Shown: one piece after another, positions 48,530 through 58,115 of the stretch
How positions within the stretch are numbered: position 1 is the stretch's first letter
Layout: each line of letters opens with the position of its first letter
Assembly: GCF_004526345.1 (NCBI RefSeq)
Contig: NZ_CP038213.1
Location: forward strand, 1,488,001 to 1,552,000
Direction: 5' to 3'
DNA: 64,000 nt
Source of the DNA: Ornithinimicrobium flavum
GTDB taxonomy: Bacteria; Actinomycetota; Actinomycetes; Actinomycetales; Dermatophilaceae
Made by a program: the position numbers and the translations under genes
Notes under the pieces: generated by a model
Told to the model about the DNA's origin: nothing
The model's input: the letters and a program-made list of their open reading frames with translations, nothing else
Database searches by the model: none

Positions 48530-49363
48530 ATGACCGAGCTCACCCTCCACGGCACCTGGCTGACCCCGGACCGGGGACGACCCCTGCTCGTCGTCGGCCC
48601 GTCCCTGGGCACCGGCGTCGCGGCGCTCTGGGACCGGTGCGCCCGCACCCTGGCCGCCGCGGCCGACGTGGACGTCCTGGGCTGGGACCTGCCGGGCCAC
48701 GGTGACGGCCCGCCGCATGACGCAGAGTTCACGGTGGAGGACCTGGCCGGCGCGGTCGTCAACCTCGTCGAGACCGCCCGGCCGGGGGCCGCCTTCCGGT
48801 ATGCCGGGGTGAGCGTCGGCGGGGTCGTCGGGCTCGCGCTCGCGCAGGGCGAGGCTCTCGCGGCGCGGGGACACGACCCGGCCCGCGTGCGGGGGAGCGC
48901 GGTCATCTGCTCGGCCGCCAGGCCGGGCACGCCGCAGGCCTGGCAGGAGCGGGCCGACCTGGTCCGCCGTGAGGGGATGTCGGTCATGGTCGAGGGGTCG
49001 AGACAGCGGTGGTTCGCACCGCGCTTCGTGGAGCGGGAGCCGGAGGCGGCGGGCGCTCTCCTGGACACGCTCGAGCACGCCGACCCGGCCTCCTACGCCC
49101 GGGTGTGCGAGGCCCTCGGCCAGGCCGACCTGCGCGCGAGGCTCGGGTCGATCGCCATACCCGTGCTCGTCCTCGGCGGCCGGCACGACCCCGTCTTCCC
49201 GCCCGAGCAGCAGCAGGAGCTGGCCGCGGCCGTGCCGGGCGCCCGCCTGGTCATCGTCCAGGACGCCGCCCACCTGGCCCCCGCCGAGGCGCCCGAGGAG
49301 GTGGCCTCGCTGCTGGCCGGGTGGGTGGGCGACGGCACTGATGAGGCATCTCCACAGCGGTAG
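48530..49363 (+). CDS. catD: 3-Oxoadipate enol-lactonase
   Basis: A 277-residue alpha/beta hydrolase that opens the enol-lactone to 3-oxoadipate. Typical are LLVVGPSLGTGVAALWDRCA (oxyanion hole), GWDLPGHGDG, YAGVSVGGVVGLAL (nucleophile Ser in GVSVGG, about residue 101), VLVLGGRHDPVFPPEQ (Asp) and DAAHLAPAEAPEEV (His). ATG 48530 is used over GTG 48527. It completes catechol degradation in this operon. The 3-oxoadipate CoA-transferase and thiolase genes are not in the window. Confidence 0.9.
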   Translation: MTELTLHGTWLTPDRGRPLLVVGPSLGTGVAALWDRCARTLAAAADVDVLGWDLPGHGDGPPHDAEFTVEDLAGAVVNLVETARPGAAFRYAGVSVGGVVGLALAQGEALAARGHDPARVRGSAVICSAARPGTPQAWQERADLVRREGMSVMVEGSRQRWFAPRFVEREPEAAGALLDTLEHADPASYARVCEALGQADLRARLGSIAIPVLVLGGRHDPVFPPEQQQELAAAVPGARLVIVQDAAHLAPAEAPEEVASLLAGWVGDGTDEASPQR

Positions 49364-49385
49364 TACGGGAGTACGGGTGATCCAG

Positions 49386-49398
49386 TACAGTCGTCCGT
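49386..49398 (+). promoter_or_regulatory. Promoter of the VapBC pair
   Basis: TACAGT (49386-49391) lies seven bases before the vapB ATG, suggesting a leaderless start. Two direct AGTACGGG units just upstream (about 49362-49377) may be VapB binding sites. Confidence 0.45.
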
Positions 49399-49632
49399 AT
49401 GAAGACGACGATCGACATCCCTGACGCGCTGGCTGCGGAGGCGAAAGATGCTGCCCGGCGGTCGGGCGCGACCCTCCGGGAGCTCGTCCTGTCAGGCCTG
49501 AGGGCGGAGGTGGCCCGACGCCAGCGCACGGGTGTGGTCGACTTCCACTTCCCGACGGTGGCCGGAGACGGGCTCAGCGCGGACGTGGCGCCGGAGGAGG
49601 CTGTGGCGAGGTCCTACGAGTTGCCCTCGTGA
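49399..49632 (+). CDS. VapB-type antitoxin
   Basis: A 77-residue antitoxin: MKTTIDIPDALAAEAKDAAR is the ribbon-helix-helix DNA-binding part, then SGATLRELVLSGLRAEVARR, and a flexible C-terminal tail (AVARSYELPS) that would thread into the toxin. It should neutralise VapC and repress its own promoter. Its stop overlaps the toxin start by four bases (GTGA), a normal arrangement. Confidence 0.85.
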   Translation: MKTTIDIPDALAAEAKDAARRSGATLRELVLSGLRAEVARRQRTGVVDFHFPTVAGDGLSADVAPEEAVARSYELPS

Positions 49633-50063
49633 TCGCGGTCGACACCAACCTTCTCGTCTACGCGCACCGTGAGGACACTCCCCACCACGCCAGGGCCTCC
49701 GAGGTCCTGAGTGCCCTGGCTGTCGGCCGGGCCATCTGGGCCATCCCGTGGCCGTGCCTGCACGAGTTCCTCGCGGTGGTCACCCATCCACGGATCTACC
49801 GCCCCCCGACCTCTACCGCGGTCGCGCTGCAGGCCGTCGACGCCCTCGTCGCTCTCCCCACCGTTCATCTCCTCTCCGAGACGTCGGACCACCACGCCAT
49901 CCTGACGAGGCTGGTGAGTGTGCCCGCCGTGGTCGGCCCGAAGGTCCACGACGCCCGGGTCGCCGCGATCTGTCTGGGTCACGGGGTGGACACGCTCTGG
50001 TCCGCGGACCGGGACTTCTCGTGGTTTCCCGACCTTCGTGTCGTCAACCCCCTGACGCGGTAG
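49629..50063 (+). CDS. VapC-type PIN ribonuclease toxin
   Basis: A 144-residue PIN-domain toxin, starting with GTG. Acidic active-site residues are seen in MIAVDTNLLVYAHRED (Asp at about 4), ALHEFLAV-like WPCLHEFLAVVTHPRIY (Glu at about 46), VHDARVAAICLGHGVD (Asp, about 108) and LWSADRDFSWFPDL (Asp). Intact, so the pair is probably functional. VapC toxins cut tRNA or rRNA; the target is unknown. Confidence 0.87.
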   Translation: MIAVDTNLLVYAHREDTPHHARASEVLSALAVGRAIWAIPWPCLHEFLAVVTHPRIYRPPTSTAVALQAVDALVALPTVHLLSETSDHHAILTRLVSVPAVVGPKVHDARVAAICLGHGVDTLWSADRDFSWFPDLRVVNPLTR

Positions 50064-50169
50064 GGCATCGAGGGAGTGGCCGCAGACCTGGACCTCCACG
50101 GGCCGCGTTCCATGGTGTCCAGCGGCCGGGGGATCACAATCTCCTCGTGCACCCTCGGTTCACCTCGGG
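50064..50169. other. Intergenic, nothing recognised
   Basis: A short region between convergent genes. No clear stem with a T tract and no small reading frame of note. Confidence 0.4.
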
Positions 50170-52227
50170 TCATGAGGCGCCCGGGTCGCGGAACACGCGG
50201 GCCAGCGACCGGGCGGCCAGCACGAAGGCGAAGAGGAAGAGCGTCCCGCCGAGCAGCGGGTTGAGGTCGATCGTCGGTGTGAGGGCGGGGCCGCCCCCGG
50301 CGACCAGCAGGATGACGCCGCTGAGCGTCAGCACCGAGGCCAGGACGGTGATGACGAGGTGGTTGACCACGCTGGTGATGTAGGAGCGGTCGGAGGGGTC
50401 GGCCAGCCAGCGGACCCGCAGCTGCGCCTCACCGCTCTGGACGGCGGCTGCGATCGCGTCGACCCGGCGGGGGAGCCGCTGCAGGACCGGTAGCGCGTGG
50501 ACCAGGTGCTCCTCGAGGGCGGCGCGCACCTCGGGCGGGCTGAGCCGGCGCCCCAGGTAGTCCTCACCGGCCGACCGGGACGCGGTCACGAGGTCCAGAT
50601 CGGGGTCCAGGGCGCGCAGGGTCCCCTCGAGGGCGCCGAGTGCCCGGAAGGCGGCCGCGATCTGGGGCGGGACGGTGAAGCCGTGCCGCACGACGAGCAC
50701 GAAGAGGTCGCCGAAGACGCTGGAGGTGGGCCCGGCGCTGCCGCTCTGCACCCGGGAGATAACCGCGCCGACCTCGCGCTCCAGGGCCCGGTCGTCCAGG
50801 CCGGCCGGGGCGTCGATGACGTCGCAGAGGGCGTCGACCGCACCCAGGGAGTCGCCGCGGTCCACCGCGAAGAGCAGCCGTCCGACGGCGTCACGTGCGG
50901 TGCGGTCGAGCCGTCCGACCGACCCGTAGTCGAGCAGGGCCAGCCGTGCGGCTGCCGGGTCACGGCCGGGCGATTTCCCGGCGGAGGTCTCGCCCCCGCC
51001 CCCGCCGCGCTCGACGAGCACGTTGCCCGCGTGCAGGTCGGCGTGGAAGACGCCCGTCTGCAGCACCTGGTTGAGCACGCTCGCCAGCAGCGCCCGGGCG
51101 AGCCGCTCTCGCGTCGACGGGTCCAGGCCGGACGTCGCGTCCGGGCGGGAGAGGGGGACACCGGCGGCGCGCTCCATCACCAGCACCCGGGCCGTGGTGA
51201 GCGAGGGGTAGGTGGCGGGCACGCGCACGGCAGGCGGGCCGCCGTCCTGCTCCGCCGCGGCCTTCACCCCCGCCGCCACCGCCTCGGCGTTCGCCGCCTC
51301 GACGCGGTAGTCCAGCTCCTCGCGCAGGCTCTCCGCGAAGCCCTCCGCCAGCGAGCGGATCCCCAGGGCCCGCCCCCACGGGGTGGTGCGCTCCAGCCAC
51401 GCCGACATCCGCAGGACGATGTCGAGATCCGCGCGCACCTGGGCGTCGGCCCCGGGTCGCTGGACCTTGACGACGACGGGTGATCCGTCAGCCAGCCGGG
51501 CGCGGTGGACCTGCCCCACGGAGGCGGCCGCGAGGGGCGCCTCGTCGAGCTCGGCGAAGGCCTCGCGCCAGTCCTCGCCCAGCTCCGCGCGCAGCACCTG
51601 CTCGATCCTCGCCCACGGCTCCGGCGGGGAGTCCGCCTGCAACCGGCCGAGCTCGGCCGCGAGCTCCAAACCCACGACGTCGGGGCGGGTGCCCAGCATC
51701 TGGCCCAGCTTGACGAAGGTGACCCCTCCGTCGGCGAAGGCCCGGCGCAGCTGCCGGCCCAGGAAGGCCCGGTCCTGGTGCTCGGGCAGGCGCGACCCCG
51801 CGCGCAGAAAGCTGCCCAGCCCGTGCCGGACGGCGACCGCGACGATCTGGCCGTACCTCCTGCTGCGGCGCCGCCGGGCGGGCAGGTCGCGCAGGAACGC
51901 GACCGGCGACGGGAGGCTTCCCGTCGGGGCGACAGCCTCAAGCAGGACCAGGCCACCCACACCCAGGGCGACACCCCACGCCACCAGCAGCAGGAGCACC
52001 AGGCCGACGACCGTGATGTCGGGTGACTGCTCCAGCTGGTCGGTGCCGGTGGGCAGGCCCAGCCGCTCGCTGGTGAGCTCCAGGAAGCCGCTCATCCCGC
52101 CGGTGACGACGATCGCCACCACGAGCGTCCGGAGCCAGCCGACGGGGACCCCCAGGAGCCGGCGGGTGAGCACGAAGAGCAGGGCGGTGTTGACGACGAA
52201 GCCGATGGCCGTGAGGACGGGCGTCAC
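50170..52227 (-). CDS. ABC1/UbiB (AarF) family atypical kinase, membrane anchored
   Basis: A 685-residue protein starting with GTG after GGGAGACCA. Two or three hydrophobic segments at the N-terminus (for example VVGLVLLLLVAWGVALGVGG) and two at the C-terminus flank an ABC1 kinase core. Core features are GVTFVKLGQMLGTRPD (the KxGQ motif), APLAAASVGQVHRARLADGS (Ala-rich loop), VVKVQRPGADAQVRADLDI, TGVFHADLHAGNVLVERG (catalytic loop) and LLDYGSVGRLD (metal-binding). In other organisms such proteins act in quinone biosynthesis or lipid handling. No ubi or men gene is near. It stands alone on its strand between two toxin-antitoxin pairs. Confidence 0.9.
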   Translation of the reverse strand: MTPVLTAIGFVVNTALLFVLTRRLLGVPVGWLRTLVVAIVVTGGMSGFLELTSERLGLPTGTDQLEQSPDITVVGLVLLLLVAWGVALGVGGLVLLEAVAPTGSLPSPVAFLRDLPARRRRSRRYGQIVAVAVRHGLGSFLRAGSRLPEHQDRAFLGRQLRRAFADGGVTFVKLGQMLGTRPDVVGLELAAELGRLQADSPPEPWARIEQVLRAELGEDWREAFAELDEAPLAAASVGQVHRARLADGSPVVVKVQRPGADAQVRADLDIVLRMSAWLERTTPWGRALGIRSLAEGFAESLREELDYRVEAANAEAVAAGVKAAAEQDGGPPAVRVPATYPSLTTARVLVMERAAGVPLSRPDATSGLDPSTRERLARALLASVLNQVLQTGVFHADLHAGNVLVERGGGGGETSAGKSPGRDPAAARLALLDYGSVGRLDRTARDAVGRLLFAVDRGDSLGAVDALCDVIDAPAGLDDRALEREVGAVISRVQSGSAGPTSSVFGDLFVLVVRHGFTVPPQIAAAFRALGALEGTLRALDPDLDLVTASRSAGEDYLGRRLSPPEVRAALEEHLVHALPVLQRLPRRVDAIAAAVQSGEAQLRVRWLADPSDRSYITSVVNHLVITVLASVLTLSGVILLVAGGGPALTPTIDLNPLLGGTLFLFAFVLAARSLARVFRDPGAS

Positions 52228-52309
52228 TGGTCTCCCTCTCGTTCTGCTTCACCGATCCTAGAGCCGGCGCCAGGTGACCAGGCCAGGTGTCGAGCAGTCG
52301 GATGAGACG

Positions 52310-52705
52310 TCAGCGCCCCGGCGCCAGGACGAGGAACCCGACCAGCCGCGTGGCCTCCGCGAGACGTTCGTCATACGTCACCACGCCCTGGAGGTCGTCC
52401 TCGAGCATGAGCGCGGCGGCCAGGTGCAGGGCGTCGAGGGAGCGTAGCCCGGGTGGGTCCAGGCGGGCCGCCTCCTCGAAGACGCCGGTGTCCATCCGCA
52501 ACACCGTGAGCGTGTCCATCACCTGCCGCGCCAACGGCGCCTGATCCGGCCTCACCCGGCGTACGGCTCGGAAGAGCTCGGTCCGGGCGAGATCGGAGGT
52601 CACCAACGCGTCCGACCGTGCCTCGATCCATCGGCGGAGCTCGTCTGACCCCGGCTCAGGTGCGACCAGTTTCACCAGGGCGGACGTGTCCAGGTAGTAG
52701 CCCAT
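52310..52705 (-). CDS. VapC-type PIN toxin
   Basis: A 131-residue PIN toxin. MGYYLDTSALVKLVAPEPGS carries the first Asp, SDLARTELFRAVRR the Glu, LRSLDALHLAAALML the second Asp, and VVTYDERLAEAT the last acidic residue. It is coupled to the Phd-type antitoxin (TGATG overlap). Intact and transcribed away from the hypothetical gene at 53091. Confidence 0.87.
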   Translation of the reverse strand: MGYYLDTSALVKLVAPEPGSDELRRWIEARSDALVTSDLARTELFRAVRRVRPDQAPLARQVMDTLTVLRMDTGVFEEAARLDPPGLRSLDALHLAAALMLEDDLQGVVTYDERLAEATRLVGFLVLAPGR

Positions 52706-52980
52706 CAGTAGCGCTGGTCCTCGCGGTCCTGGCCAAGAGCCTCTGACAGTGCGGTGCTCGGTGCGCCCTGGGGCCGGGGGAGGTCGGCCAGGGGGAGTCG
52801 GGGTGGTCGGGCTCGCCCGGCGATGACGAGAGCGGACGTGCGGCTGACACCGAGGGGGACCAGTCGTGCGACCGGACGGCCGTGATCGGTGACCACCAAT
52901 GCCTCACCGGCTGCGGCCCGGGCCACCGCCGCCGAGGCGTTCTGCTTCAGCTCACGAATGCCGATCGTGCGTTCTGCCAT
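52705..52980 (-). CDS. Phd/YefM-type antitoxin
   Basis: A 91-residue antitoxin, MAERTIGIRELKQNASAAVA then GEALVVTDHGRPVARLVPLG, the usual Phd/YefM DNA-binding half, followed by a variable C-terminal tail. ATG 52980 follows GGAGG; a GTG six bases upstream is less likely. It probably represses the operon through the palindrome at 52998-53014. Confidence 0.87.
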   Translation of the reverse strand: MAERTIGIRELKQNASAAVARAAAGEALVVTDHGRPVARLVPLGVSRTSALVIAGRARPPRLPLADLPRPQGAPSTALSEALGQDREDQRY

Positions 52981-52997
52981 GCCCACCTCCAGTGAAT

Positions 52998-53014
52998 GTG
53001 CTACAGCGTAGCAC
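52998..53014. promoter_or_regulatory. Operator palindrome GTGCTAC-AGC-GTAGCAC
   Basis: A perfect 7-bp inverted repeat with a 3-bp centre, 17 bases upstream of the antitoxin ATG. Its position fits autoregulation by the Phd/YefM-type protein. Confidence 0.65.
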
Positions 53015-53090
53015 TTTGGACGTGCGCGTCGTCACGGCTGGGTCACGGCCTGAAGCGCGGTCCGTGGGTGCAGGGCGTTACCGTCGCGCC

Positions 53091-53717
53091 ATGCAGAGCG
53101 GAGGAGCATGGCAGGACCGCCCCGTCGTGCGCTGGGGCGTCCTCGCTGCCGAGTCACTCTTCTGCACTGTCGGTGTCGTCCTCACCTTCACCGGCCGCCC
53201 GGTGAGCGGCACGCTGATCGTCGTGGGTGCCATCCTCCTCACGGCTCTCCACGTCGGATATCGACAAGTGACCAGCGATGAGCGAGAAGACATCGAGGGA
53301 GCCACGCTGATCCACCTGACCCGAGTAAGGCCGGTCGTGGACGAGCGAGCCGAGGTCTTTCTCGATCCTCAGCGATGCAAGATCTGGTCGCGCGCGCTGT
53401 GTGGGTCCTGGCCCTTCCTACGCCGTGCCGCCTACGGCTTCCGGGGCACGCCGACCAAGGGTGATCAGGGGTTCAACGTCGGGCGGGACGTGCGGTGGGC
53501 CATCCACTTCACGCCACCCCCGGGGGCCAGAATGCTGGTTCGCGGTCAAGCGGTGGCCCTGCTGGACGGTTACCGAGGTCCCGCGGTCGTCGAGCAGCTT
53601 CAGCCGTCCACCGACGGGCGCCGCAAACGACGAGGCCCACGAGTCGACGAGGACCACTCTCACGCCGTGACGCGATCTCCGCCGACGCTCCTGGACCGGT
53701 CGTCCCGCGGTCAGTGA
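53091..53717 (+). CDS. Hypothetical membrane protein
   Basis: A 208-residue protein with two hydrophobic segments near the N-terminus (VLAAESLFCTVGVVLTF and TLIVVGAILLTALHVGY), then a soluble part with RAAYGFRGTPTKGDQGFNVG and RDVRWAIHFTPPPGARMLVR. TACCGT (53079-53084) six bases before ATG suggests a leaderless message. The last residues overlap the end of the convergent TPP-enzyme gene. No family is recognised. Confidence 0.6.
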   Translation: MQSGGAWQDRPVVRWGVLAAESLFCTVGVVLTFTGRPVSGTLIVVGAILLTALHVGYRQVTSDEREDIEGATLIHLTRVRPVVDERAEVFLDPQRCKIWSRALCGSWPFLRRAAYGFRGTPTKGDQGFNVGRDVRWAIHFTPPPGARMLVRGQAVALLDGYRGPAVVEQLQPSTDGRRKRRGPRVDEDHSHAVTRSPPTLLDRSSRGQ

Positions 53718-55351
53718 CCCCGGAACGCCTCCCCCAGCCACCAGGACGCCTCGCCCCGGGTGACCTTGGCGTGGACAAGCATCGGACCGGTCCCGCCGCC
53801 GGCCACCCAGTCGCGCACCGGGCCGAGGTCATCGACCGCGGTGACGGTGACCGCCTGCATCCCGTAGCCGCGCCCGATCGCCGCGATGTCGGTCGCGGGG
53901 AACTGCACGGTGGCCAGGTCGTGGCCGTCCGGTCCGAAGTGGTGCACCTCGGCGCCGTACGCCTCGTCGTCGTAGACCACCACCAGCATGGGCAGGCCGA
54001 GGCGCGCCACCGTCTCCAGCTCGGCCGCGCCCATCAGCGCACCCCCGTCACCGAGCGCCGCCACCGGCAGCCGGTCCGGCCGCGCGAGGGCTGCGCCGAT
54101 CGCGGTGGCCAGGCCCAGCCCGACCGACTGGAAGGCCTGTGTGAAGCAGAATCCTTCCTCGTCCGGGACCGACAGGAACATGCTGGGGTAGCCCATGAAG
54201 TTGCCCGAGTCGACCGCCACCACGCGCTCGGCGGGCAGTACGTCGTCGAGCGCGATCGTCAGGGTGCGCGGGTCGATCCGCCCGTCTCCGGTCCGGTCGT
54301 CGAAGGGCACGTCGCGCCACCGCAGCTGCGTGGCAAGGCGCTCGCGCACCTCGGACGCCCGGTATGCCGTGCGTCTCACCCCGAGCGCCTCAGCCACCGC
54401 CTCGGCCGTGCGCGCCACGTCGCCGACCACGCCGAAGGTCAGGTCACGGTGGGCACCGATCGCCTCCGGGGTGTCGTCGACCTGCACCACGGTCGCGCCG
54501 TCGGCGATGAGGCGCCCGTGGCGCATCGTCCACATGTTGAGGGCGCACCCCCAGCCGACGATGAGGTCGGCGTCACCGACCAGCTCGGCCGTCAACGGCG
54601 AGGAGAACCCTCCCGAGACGTCGAGCTGCCAGGGGTCGTCGGCGAAGAGACCCTTGGCGACGGCCGATGTCGCCAGCAGGGCCCCCGCCTTGTCAGCCAG
54701 TGCCCGCAGCGCGTCACGCGCCCCGGCCGACCGGCCGCCGCGCCCGGCGACGAAGACCGGCCGCTGCGCCGTGGCCAGCGCGGCCGCCAGCCGCCGCACA
54801 TCCTCCGCCGACGGCGCGACCGGCTCCGGCGCTGACGGCAGGCCGACCCCGTCGAGCGCGCCGTCCGGCGCCTCCTGGCCCTGCACCGGCAGCGGCAGGT
54901 TGAGCACCACCGTCCGGCGGCCGTGCGCCGCCTCGGCCACCGCGGCCACGGTCTGAGCGACCGCCTCCTGCGCCGAGGTCACGCGGTGCGGCACCGCGCC
55001 GACCGCCCGTGCGATCGCCTCCTGGTCGACGAAGAAGTTGGACCGCCGCTCCGTCACCTCGGCCGCGACCACCACCAGCGGGGTGCGCGACTTGGCCGCC
55101 TCGGCGATGCCGGTCATCGCGTTGGTGAAGCCGCACCCCTGGTGGACGGTGAGCGCCGCAGGCCGGCCCGAGACGCGGGCATACCCGTCGGACGCGGTGG
55201 CACCACCGCCCTCGTGGCGCGTCGCGACATACCGTGCCCCGGCGGCGACCATCGCGTTGGTGACGTGGAAGTTGCCGGAGCCGACCACCCCGAAGACGTG
55301 GTCGACCCCGCAGGCGACCAGGGCCCGCCCGACCGCCTCTGAGACGAGCAT
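53711..55351 (-). CDS. Thiamine-diphosphate-dependent decarboxylase/synthase-like enzyme
   Basis: A 546-residue enzyme of the acetolactate-synthase/benzoylformate-decarboxylase family. The PYR domain has HVFGVVGSGNFHVTNAMVAA and ATRHEGGGATASDGYARVSG (Glu for cofactor activation). The PP domain has ALGDGGALMGAAELETVARL then VVVYDDEAYGAE, the GDG...N-type metal motif in which the usual Asn is replaced by Asp-Asp-Glu. The central domain ends ERVVAVDSGNFMGYPSMF. It lies 14 bases after a cyclase-family gene. The substrate is unknown; decarboxylation of a 2-keto acid is the most likely role. Confidence 0.82.
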   Translation of the reverse strand: MLVSEAVGRALVACGVDHVFGVVGSGNFHVTNAMVAAGARYVATRHEGGGATASDGYARVSGRPAALTVHQGCGFTNAMTGIAEAAKSRTPLVVVAAEVTERRSNFFVDQEAIARAVGAVPHRVTSAQEAVAQTVAAVAEAAHGRRTVVLNLPLPVQGQEAPDGALDGVGLPSAPEPVAPSAEDVRRLAAALATAQRPVFVAGRGGRSAGARDALRALADKAGALLATSAVAKGLFADDPWQLDVSGGFSSPLTAELVGDADLIVGWGCALNMWTMRHGRLIADGATVVQVDDTPEAIGAHRDLTFGVVGDVARTAEAVAEALGVRRTAYRASEVRERLATQLRWRDVPFDDRTGDGRIDPRTLTIALDDVLPAERVVAVDSGNFMGYPSMFLSVPDEEGFCFTQAFQSVGLGLATAIGAALARPDRLPVAALGDGGALMGAAELETVARLGLPMLVVVYDDEAYGAEVHHFGPDGHDLATVQFPATDIAAIGRGYGMQAVTVTAVDDLGPVRDWVAGGGTGPMLVHAKVTRGEASWWLGEAFRGH

Positions 55352-55365
55352 GGGACGGGCCCGTC

Positions 55366-56136
55366 CTAGTGCTCGACGAGGGCGAGCACGCGCACGGGCG
55401 AGCCCGAGCCGTCCACGATCTTCAGCGGCGAGGCCATGACCATCGCGCCGGTCGGCGGCAGCTTGTCGAGGTTCTGCAGCTGGGCCAGGCCGTACTTGCC
55501 GGCGCCGAGGAGCAGCGCGTGGCAGGGGAACGGCGGGTCGAAGGAGTGCGCGGCGCCCGCGTCGGTCCCCACCGTCTCCACGCCGATGCCGACGAGGTCG
55601 GTCTCCTCGGCGACCCAGCGGGCGCAGTCGACCGACATGCCCGGGCTGGTCGGGCCGGTCTCGGTGTTGTTGATCATGTCCTGCTGCGTGGTGCGGCTCG
55701 ACCAGCCGGTGCGGCAGAGCAACCAGCCGCCGGCCGGCAGCGGGCCGTGCTCGGCGACCCAGGCCTCGACGTGCTCGCGCTCGATGAGGAAGTCGGGGTC
55801 GGCCTCGACCCGGTCGACGACGTCGAGGACCGCGGCCGGGCGCAGGAACACCCCGACGGGCACGCTGGAGATGTCGTCCAGGTCCTGGCCGGTCACCCAG
55901 TGCTTCGGGGCGTCGAAGTGGGTGCCGGTGTGCTCGCCGGTGCGGAAGTTGTTCCAGTACCACGCCGGGCCGCGGTCGTCGTAGCGGCTGATCTCCTCGA
56001 GCTGGAAGGGCCAGGTCTGGCCGAACTGCGGCGGCAGCTCCAGGATCGGGGTGTCGGAGGACAACGGCGCGGTGAGGTCGACGACCTCGACGCTGCCCTC
56101 CCTCAGGGCGTCGGCGAGCTGGGCGAGGACGGACAT
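55366..56136 (-). CDS. Cyclase-family metal-dependent hydrolase (kynurenine formamidase/isatin hydrolase-like)
   Basis: A 256-residue enzyme with the family metal motif GEHTGTHFDAPKHW (H-x-G-T-H-x-D-x-P-x-H). Other stretches are VVDLTAPLSSDTPILELPPQ near the start, WLLCRTGWSSRT, and VGIGVETVGTDAGAAHSFDP. These enzymes open amide or lactam rings (N-formylkynurenine, isatin) with Mn or Zn. ATG 56136 follows GGAGGTGCCC. It is cotranscribed with the TPP enzyme, so ring opening followed by keto-acid decarboxylation is an attractive but unproven pathway. Confidence 0.82.
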   Translation of the reverse strand: MSVLAQLADALREGSVEVVDLTAPLSSDTPILELPPQFGQTWPFQLEEISRYDDRGPAWYWNNFRTGEHTGTHFDAPKHWVTGQDLDDISSVPVGVFLRPAAVLDVVDRVEADPDFLIEREHVEAWVAEHGPLPAGGWLLCRTGWSSRTTQQDMINNTETGPTSPGMSVDCARWVAEETDLVGIGVETVGTDAGAAHSFDPPFPCHALLLGAGKYGLAQLQNLDKLPPTGAMVMASPLKIVDGSGSPVRVLALVEH

Positions 56137-56219
56137 GGGCACCTCCGGCGCGGGGCTGATGAGCGGGTGTGCACACCCTAGGCCGGTCGTGCGTCGGCGG
56201 TGGGACCTAGGCTCGATCC

Positions 56220-57698
<1,479 letters not shown>

Positions 57699-57785
57699 GG
57701 GGTATGCCGTGCCGCCCGGCACGGACGACCGGCACCTGAGTCCCCGGCGGCTCCCGGTTGACGCCGGGGCCGGCTCCTGGGAAGC

Positions 57786-58115
57786 ATGCGGGTCATGTAC
57801 CTCATCGTCGTGAAGTTCCCCGTCCGGCCCGAGTCCGCCGACCGGTGGATGGACATCGTGGCCGACTACACCGCCGCCTGCCGCGCGGAGGAGGGCAATC
57901 TCTTCTTCGAGTGGTCGCGCAGCGTGGAGGACCCGTACGAGTTCGTCCTCGTCGAGGCCTTCACCGACGAGGGCGCCGCCGCCCACGTGCAGAGCCCCCA
58001 CTTCCAGCAGGGCATCGACGCGATGCGCCCCCACATCACCCGCACCCCCCGGATCGTCTCCCGGCAGGTCGACGGCGACGGCTGGGACGAGATGGGCGAG
58101 CTGAAGGTGGAGTGA
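57786..58115 (+). CDS. ABM-domain putative quinol monooxygenase (YgiN-like)
   Basis: A 109-residue antibiotic-biosynthesis-monooxygenase fold protein: VMYLIVVKFPVRPESADRWM, ACRAEEGNLFFEWSRSVEDP and YEFVLVEAFTDEGAAAHVQS-PHF are typical of YgiN-like proteins, which act on quinols. Alternative starts are nine bases apart. Its stop overlaps the GTG of the tail-sheath fusion gene, though this coupling may be fortuitous. Confidence 0.83.
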   Translation: MRVMYLIVVKFPVRPESADRWMDIVADYTAACRAEEGNLFFEWSRSVEDPYEFVLVEAFTDEGAAAHVQSPHFQQGIDAMRPHITRTPRIVSRQVDGDGWDEMGELKVE

